Of a stretch of 8,455 nt of DNA, positions 4,934 through 8,455 are shown piece after piece. Location: assembly GCA_030039655.1 (NCBI GenBank), contig JASHVC010000194.1, forward strand, positions 1 to 8,455, given 5' to 3'. Position 1 is the first letter of the stretch. Each line of letters opens with the position of its first letter. Under the pieces are notes generated by a model, which was given only the letters and a program-made list of their open reading frames with translations, was not told the origin of the DNA and ran no database searches. The DNA comes from Xanthobacteraceae bacterium. Its GTDB lineage: Bacteria; Pseudomonadota; Alphaproteobacteria; Rhizobiales; Xanthobacteraceae. The position numbers were made by a program, and so were the translations under genes.

Positions 4934-6475
4934 CTACGCGCGTGCAGCCGGCATGGTCGCCTGCAGCGGCTTCTCCTCGAGAATGAGCATGGCCACAAAC
5001 GCGACAAGCAACGTCGCGGCTCCGGCGAAGAATATTTCAGAGAAGCCTTTTATTGATGTCGCAGAGAGGCCATGGTCGCCCGTCCCAGCCTCCGGCACTC
5101 CCGCTAACACTACGGCTCCGAACGCCGCCACCAGGATCGTGCCGCCGAGCACGCGGGTAAAGTTCATGGCCCCGATTGCCGCCCCCAGATGGCCGGTAGC
5201 GACCGTGTTTTGCATCACGACCTGCGTCAATGGCGCTGTCGGTCCAAGGCCGACGCCGATGAGAAACAAAATGATTTCGAATCTCACTGGCGTCATGGTG
5301 TCGGCCCAGTATGCGAGCGCCAGCACGGCGGCCACGGCGATCAGAAGACAAACGTTCGGCAAGGTCTTGTAGTGCTTCACCCGGCCGATGAGCTGGCTGG
5401 AAAATCCGGCACTGGTGTTGAACGTCACCATTAGGACAATGACGCTCAGCCCGGACGCCGTCGCCGACCAACCGAGCCCACTCTGCAGATACATGGGCAG
5501 AAAGACATTGAGGCCGATGAGAGCGCCCCAGGAGAAGCAATTGGCCACTATCGCCACGCGCGCCACTGGGTCGGCCAGAATGGCAATGGGAATAAGCGGC
5601 TCGGCCGCCGTCAGCAGCCGTACGACGAAGCCGGCGCCGAGCAGAAGAGCGCAGGCCAGCAGCGCGATGACTGGCGCGGAAAGCCACGGATAGCGCACGC
5701 CACCGAGATTGAGCGCCAGCATGAACGAAGAACTTGCCGCCATGATCAGGATGGCGCCGATGAAGTCGAGCCGGTGCGGCCGGTCATAGCGCGGCAGGCG
5801 GCGCAGCACTGTAAGTGCAAGTGCGAAAGCTACGATGCTCAGCGGTATATTCCACAAAAAGATTACCCACCAATGCAGGTGATCGCAGATCCATCCGCCA
5901 AGCGCGGGGCCGCAGGCCGCTGCCGTGGTAAACGCGATGGAGAAATAGGTGTAATACCTGCCGCGGTCCTTTGGCGCCGCGATGTCGCCGAGAATGATTT
6001 GCGCGGTCGAGATAAGGCCGCCGCCACCGCAACCTTGCACGACGCGGCCACAGATCAGCATCAGCATGGTCGACGACGAAGCACTGATGAGCGCGCCCGT
6101 CATGTAAACGCCAAGAGCGATCGACAGCGCGGCGCGGCGCCCGCGAATATCGGCGAACTTGCCGTAAAGCGGCGTGAACGCCGTGGCGGCAATCAGATAG
6201 GCGGTGATCAGCCAGGGCAGATCGTGCACATCACCCAGCGCGCGGCCGATGGTCGGCAGCGATGTGGCCAGGATCGACTGGTCGATCGAGCCGACAAACA
6301 CCGGCACCATCATGCCCATGGCGATGATGCGCCGTTCCGCGTGGGTGAGCGGCTTGGGTCCCGCGGACTGAGCGACCGATGGGGCCGCGCATGCGGCGAA
6401 ACCCTTAGCGGCCGTCCGCGTGTCGCCTTGCAGCTCCGGCGCCGTAGCGATGCGGCCGCTCCGATCGTCGTTCAT
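4934..6475 (-). CDS. MFS transporter of the DHA2 (EmrB/QacA, 14-helix) drug:H+ antiporter type
   Basis: Inner-membrane proton-driven transporter, 513 aa, probably exporting drugs, toxins or metabolites. The start is the ATG at 6475-6473 (MNDDRSGRIATAP), with an approximately 50-residue cytoplasmic N-terminus before the first helix; the Shine-Dalgarno is poor, so an internal start at Met53 cannot be fully excluded. Family motifs are the helix-1 segment DQSILATSLPTI (65-76), WLITAYLIAATAFTPLYGK (88-106), motif A GKFADIRGRRAAL (105-117), motif B RVVQGCGGGGL (144-154) and antiporter motif C GPALGGWI (189-196) followed by FLWNIPL. Length and the many hydrophobic segments fit a 14-helix DHA2 member. 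It stands alone, with spacers of 192 bp upstream and 259 bp downstream, and no adjacent TetR/MarR regulator or EmrA-like adaptor is in the window. Substrate unknown. Confidence 0.92.
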   Translation of the reverse strand: MNDDRSGRIATAPELQGDTRTAAKGFAACAAPSVAQSAGPKPLTHAERRIIAMGMMVPVFVGSIDQSILATSLPTIGRALGDVHDLPWLITAYLIAATAFTPLYGKFADIRGRRAALSIALGVYMTGALISASSSTMLMLICGRVVQGCGGGGLISTAQIILGDIAAPKDRGRYYTYFSIAFTTAAACGPALGGWICDHLHWWVIFLWNIPLSIVAFALALTVLRRLPRYDRPHRLDFIGAILIMAASSSFMLALNLGGVRYPWLSAPVIALLACALLLGAGFVVRLLTAAEPLIPIAILADPVARVAIVANCFSWGALIGLNVFLPMYLQSGLGWSATASGLSVIVLMVTFNTSAGFSSQLIGRVKHYKTLPNVCLLIAVAAVLALAYWADTMTPVRFEIILFLIGVGLGPTAPLTQVVMQNTVATGHLGAAIGAMNFTRVLGGTILVAAFGAVVLAGVPEAGTGDHGLSATSIKGFSEIFFAGAATLLVAFVAMLILEEKPLQATMPAARA

Positions 6476-6667
6476 TAAGAATCACTTGCGCTGCGGCATG
6501 TGGCACCCAGCGCCCCGGCACCAAACATCACCGCCGTCATTACCGGCAAACGAGCCTGAAGTCATTTGTGCGATTGCCGACACGGACCCGTTCGGACGCA
6601 TGGCAGCCCTGCCACACGTCAGTTGGGGCGTTGCGGCAAGTCGGCCCGGATCCGTCAGCCGCGGGAG
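6476..6667. other. Spacer between scoB and the MFS gene, no gene supported
   Basis: 192 bp with no convincing coding sequence. TGGCAG-CC-CTGCCA (6601-6614) is a 6-bp inverted repeat with a two-base centre, and CGGATCCG (6647-6654) is a palindrome flanked by GCGGC (6633-6637) and GCCGC (6658-6662), which can pair on the transcript just after the scoB stop. None is followed by a T-run. The promoter of the MFS gene should lie here, but I cannot assign -35 and -10 boxes. Confidence 0.35.
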
Positions 6668-7321
6668 TTATTGCTTAAGCGTATTGGCGATCTTGAAATG
6701 CGCCACGGTCTTCGACTTGACCTCGTCAAGGGTCACGTCCGGCGCCAGCTCGACTAAAGTCATGCCCGAGCCGTTCTTGCGATCAACGGTGAAGACCCCA
6801 AGATCGGTGATCACCATGTCGACCACGCCGGCTCCGGTGAGCGGCAAGTTGCAGCGTTCCAGAAGCTTGGACTCCCCTTTGGCGGAATGCTCCATGACCA
6901 CCACAACCTTCTTAACGCCGCCGACAAGGTCCATGGCGCCGCCCATGCCCTTCACCAACTTGCCCGGGATCATCCAATTGGCGATGTCACCATTCTCCGC
7001 CACCTGCATGGCCCCGAGGATGGCGATGTCGATGTGGCCACCGCGGATCATGGCAAAGGAGTCCGCGGAATTGAAATAGCTGGTGGTCGGCAGCTCCGTG
7101 ACGGTCTGCTTGCCGGCATTGATGAGATCGGCGTCTTCTTCGCCCTCGAACGGGAACGGGCCGGTGCCGAGCATGCCGTTCTCCGACTGCAACTGCACGC
7201 TCATGCCGTCGGGAATGTAGTTCGAAACGAGCGTCGGAATGCCGATGCCGAGATTGACGTAGAAACCGTCACGCAGTTCCTTGGCGGCGCGCGCCGCCAT
7301 CTGGTCGCGGGTCCAAGGCAT
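6668..7321 (-). CDS. scoB: 3-oxoacid CoA-transferase subunit B (succinyl-CoA:3-ketoacid type)
   Basis: Beta subunit, 217 aa, of a family I CoA-transferase. With ScoA it moves CoA from succinyl-CoA to acetoacetate or another 3-oxoacid in the cytoplasm, linking ketone body or aromatic-acid breakdown to acetyl-CoA. The start is the ATG at 7321-7319 ([19 protein letters not shown]), with GGGAG about ten nt upstream within the 16-nt gap after scoA. Landmarks are [10 protein letters not shown] (23-32) and the catalytic glutamate Glu47 in [11 protein letters not shown]. They continue with [14 protein letters not shown], then [15 protein letters not shown] and the C-terminal part to NTLKQ. Length is normal (about 210-220). 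PcaJ (3-oxoadipate) and AtoA (acetate) are close relatives, and the sequence alone does not prove the acyl acceptor; Sco is the best fit. Confidence 0.92.
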   Translation of the reverse strand: MPWTRDQMAARAAKELRDGFYVNLGIGIPTLVSNYIPDGMSVQLQSENGMLGTGPFPFEGEEDADLINAGKQTVTELPTTSYFNSADSFAMIRGGHIDIAILGAMQVAENGDIANWMIPGKLVKGMGGAMDLVGGVKKVVVVMEHSAKGESKLLERCNLPLTGAGVVDMVITDLGVFTVDRKNGSGMTLVELAPDVTLDEVKSKTVAHFKIANTLKQ

Positions 7322-7337
7322 TAGCTTTCAACTCCCA

Positions 7338-8075
7338 TCATGTTTCCTGTCCGGTGCCGGCCGGCGCGTCGGCCTTCTGGCGCTTACGGACGGTACGCTG
7401 CTCGATGTGCTTGGTCGCGTCGGGCACATGAATAATGCGCTGCACGTAAATGCCGGGCGTGACAATGTGGTCCGGATTGATATCGCCCGGCTTCACCAGG
7501 TCCTCGACCTCGGCGACCGTGACTTTTCCGGCCGTGGCCATGGGCGGATTAAAATTGCGCGCGGTCTTGCGATACATGAGGTTGCCCTCGGTATCGCCCC
7601 TGTAGGCGTGAATGATGGACAGGTCGGCAACGAGCCCGCGCTCCATGACGTAGCGCTCGCCCTCGAATTCGCGCGTATCCTTGCCTTCGGCGATCTGGGT
7701 GCCGTAGCCGGTTCGGGTGAAGAACGCAGGAATGCCGGCGCCTCCGGCACGGATGCGCTCGGCCAACGTGCCCTGCGGATTGAACTCGATTTCCAGCTCA
7801 CCAGCCAGAAACTGCTGCATGAATGTCTTGTTCTCCCCCACATAGGAGGAGATCATTTTTTTGATCTGGCGGCTGTCGAGAAGAACACCCAACCCAACGC
7901 CGTCGATTCCACAATTATTGGAAACGACGGTCAGGCTCTTCACCCCCGATTCGCGGATGGCTAGAATCAAGGCCTCCGGGATGCCGCACAGGCCGAACCC
8001 CCCGGCCATGATGGTCATGCCATCCTTGAGCAACCCGGCCAACGCGGACCGCGCGTCCGCATAGACCTTGTTCAT
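7338..8075 (-). CDS. scoA: 3-oxoacid CoA-transferase subunit A (succinyl-CoA:3-ketoacid type)
   Basis: Alpha subunit, 245 aa, partner of ScoB in the same CoA-transferase. The start is the ATG at 8075-8073 (MNKVYADARSALAGLL), with GGAGAGG just upstream. The family I alpha signature AGGFGLCGIPEALI (24-37) is intact, followed by SNNCGIDGVGLGVLL (52-66), KKMISSYVGENK, GTLAERIRAGGAGIPAFFT and a late HAYRGDTEGNLMYRKTARNFNP segment. The C-terminus ends with a charged tail (RKRQKADAPAGTGQET) a little longer than usual. Gene order A then B with a 16-nt gap is the standard operon. It follows a 75-aa membrane-protein gene by 62 nt, so all three may be co-transcribed. Confidence 0.92.
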   Translation of the reverse strand: MNKVYADARSALAGLLKDGMTIMAGGFGLCGIPEALILAIRESGVKSLTVVSNNCGIDGVGLGVLLDSRQIKKMISSYVGENKTFMQQFLAGELEIEFNPQGTLAERIRAGGAGIPAFFTRTGYGTQIAEGKDTREFEGERYVMERGLVADLSIIHAYRGDTEGNLMYRKTARNFNPPMATAGKVTVAEVEDLVKPGDINPDHIVTPGIYVQRIIHVPDATKHIEQRTVRKRQKADAPAGTGQET

Positions 8076-8137
8076 GACCTCTCCATTTCTCCCGGCAGAT
8101 GGCTGCTAGCCAATAGCCGGGCCGGTGGAAAGGTCAA

Positions 8138-8365
8138 CTAGCCCTTGCTGCCGTCCGTATGGGTGCCGTTGATGACCGGCAGTCCGAGGCTGTGCGGATA
8201 GTAATTCCAGCCCACGAAGAACAAGCCGAACAGCACGCCGGCGATGATGGCGCCGACAAAGCGGTTCCTGAAGGAGATGATGCTGCCCAGGATCGCGGCA
8301 AAGAACGCGAAGGCTGCCATCAAGCCAACGAACAGCCAGGGCACCTGCGAGACGTCGATAGGCAT
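8138..8365 (-). CDS. Small two-helix membrane protein, function unknown
   Basis: 75 aa, not recognised as a named family. The start is the ATG at 8365-8363, with GGGAG about nine nt upstream; it ends at TAG 8140-8138. Two hydrophobic stretches are clear: about residues 9-30 (PWLFVGLMAAFAFFAAIL...) and 36-54 (FVGAIIAGVLFGLFFVGWN), joined by a short basic loop FRNR, with a polar C-terminal tail ending THTDGSKG. By the positive-inside rule the loop is cytoplasmic and both ends periplasmic. It sits 62 nt before scoA on the same strand, which suggests co-transcription, but no functional tie is evident. The ribosome binding site and helical pattern make it a likely real gene rather than a chance frame; a competing longer frame at 8106-8381 has no such pattern. 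Confidence 0.75.
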   Translation of the reverse strand: MPIDVSQVPWLFVGLMAAFAFFAAILGSIISFRNRFVGAIIAGVLFGLFFVGWNYYPHSLGLPVINGTHTDGSKG

Positions 8366-8455
8366 TGTTGTATGCTCCCAATAGCCACAGAATAGGGACT
8401 ATTAGCCCCCCGACCCCAATTTAGCTGAGCTTAACGGCCAGTGCGATAGGTCGAC
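8366..8455 (-). promoter_or_regulatory. Upstream region of the small-membrane-protein/scoAB unit
   Basis: 90 bp with no coding sequence supported. It is less GC-rich than the genes. It holds a small inverted repeat AATAG-GGA-CTATT (8391-8403) about 26 nt before the start codon, where a promoter or operator would be expected. I could not assign a -35/-10 pair with standard spacing. Confidence 0.25.

Noticed and set aside
5774..6478. A 234-codon plus-strand open frame opposite the 5' half of the MFS gene
   Set aside because: Its composition is charged and Arg/Asp-rich as expected for the complement of a hydrophobic GC-rich gene, with no domain and no ribosome binding site that I could see.
6482..6601. 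A 39-aa minus-strand open frame (ATG at 6601-6599) ending just before the MFS start, considered as a leader peptide
   Set aside because: Its ATG directly follows a small inverted repeat with no proper Shine-Dalgarno, and the peptide shows no run of regulatory codons or membrane pattern.
8106..8381. A 91-codon minus-strand frame overlapping the small membrane-protein gene
   Set aside because: It is Arg-rich and featureless, whereas the frame at 8138-8365 has a good ribosome binding site and two clean transmembrane segments.
1..8455. CRISPR array, insertion sequence, tRNA, phage or defence genes
   Set aside because: I found no regularly spaced short repeats, transposase motifs, tRNA-like cloverleaf or nuclease/helicase genes; all genes belong to ordinary transport and CoA metabolism.

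Overview
The window is GC-rich and every gene I can support lies on the minus strand, so it reads from right to left. Codon usage and the protein families (Liv-type ABC transporters, ScoAB, a DHA2-type MFS pump) suggest an alphaproteobacterium of the Hyphomicrobiales (Bradyrhizobium/Rhodopseudomonas/Xanthobacteraceae-like). The assignment comes from protein style only, with no marker gene. There is no rRNA, tRNA, CRISPR array, insertion sequence or prophage gene.

In transcription order: (i) a 75-aa two-helix membrane protein (8365-8138); (ii) scoA and scoB (8075-6668), the two subunits of a family I 3-oxoacid CoA-transferase, 16 nt apart; (iii) a 513-aa 14-helix type MFS transporter (6475-4934); (iv) a 259-bp spacer rich in inverted repeats; (v) a branched-chain amino acid (HAAT/Liv) type ABC operon: livG (4674-3919), livF (3926-3216, overlapping livG by 8 nt), two tandem periplasmic binding proteins (3168-1960 and 1859-651), and livH, cut by the window edge (557-1). 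No livM is seen; it may lie beyond position 1.

The two binding proteins are equal in length (402 aa) and about 79% identical by hand count, so they are a tandem duplication. The 98-bp spacer between them keeps a decayed copy of the 3' end of livF (1941-1900), in frame and followed by the same leader and Shine-Dalgarno that precede the first binding protein. This places one duplication breakpoint inside or upstream of the livF tail and gives a repeat period of about 1.31 kb.

Functionally, either binding protein could deliver ligand to one LivHM/LivGF importer, widening its substrate range. ScoAB activates or breaks down 3-oxoacids through CoA transfer, and the MFS protein is probably an exporter. 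A metabolic link between the importer and ScoAB is possible but rests only on adjacency. The least ordinary non-coding features are the livF footprint and the hairpin cluster with a G-quadruplex motif upstream of livG. I see no clearly new protein system.
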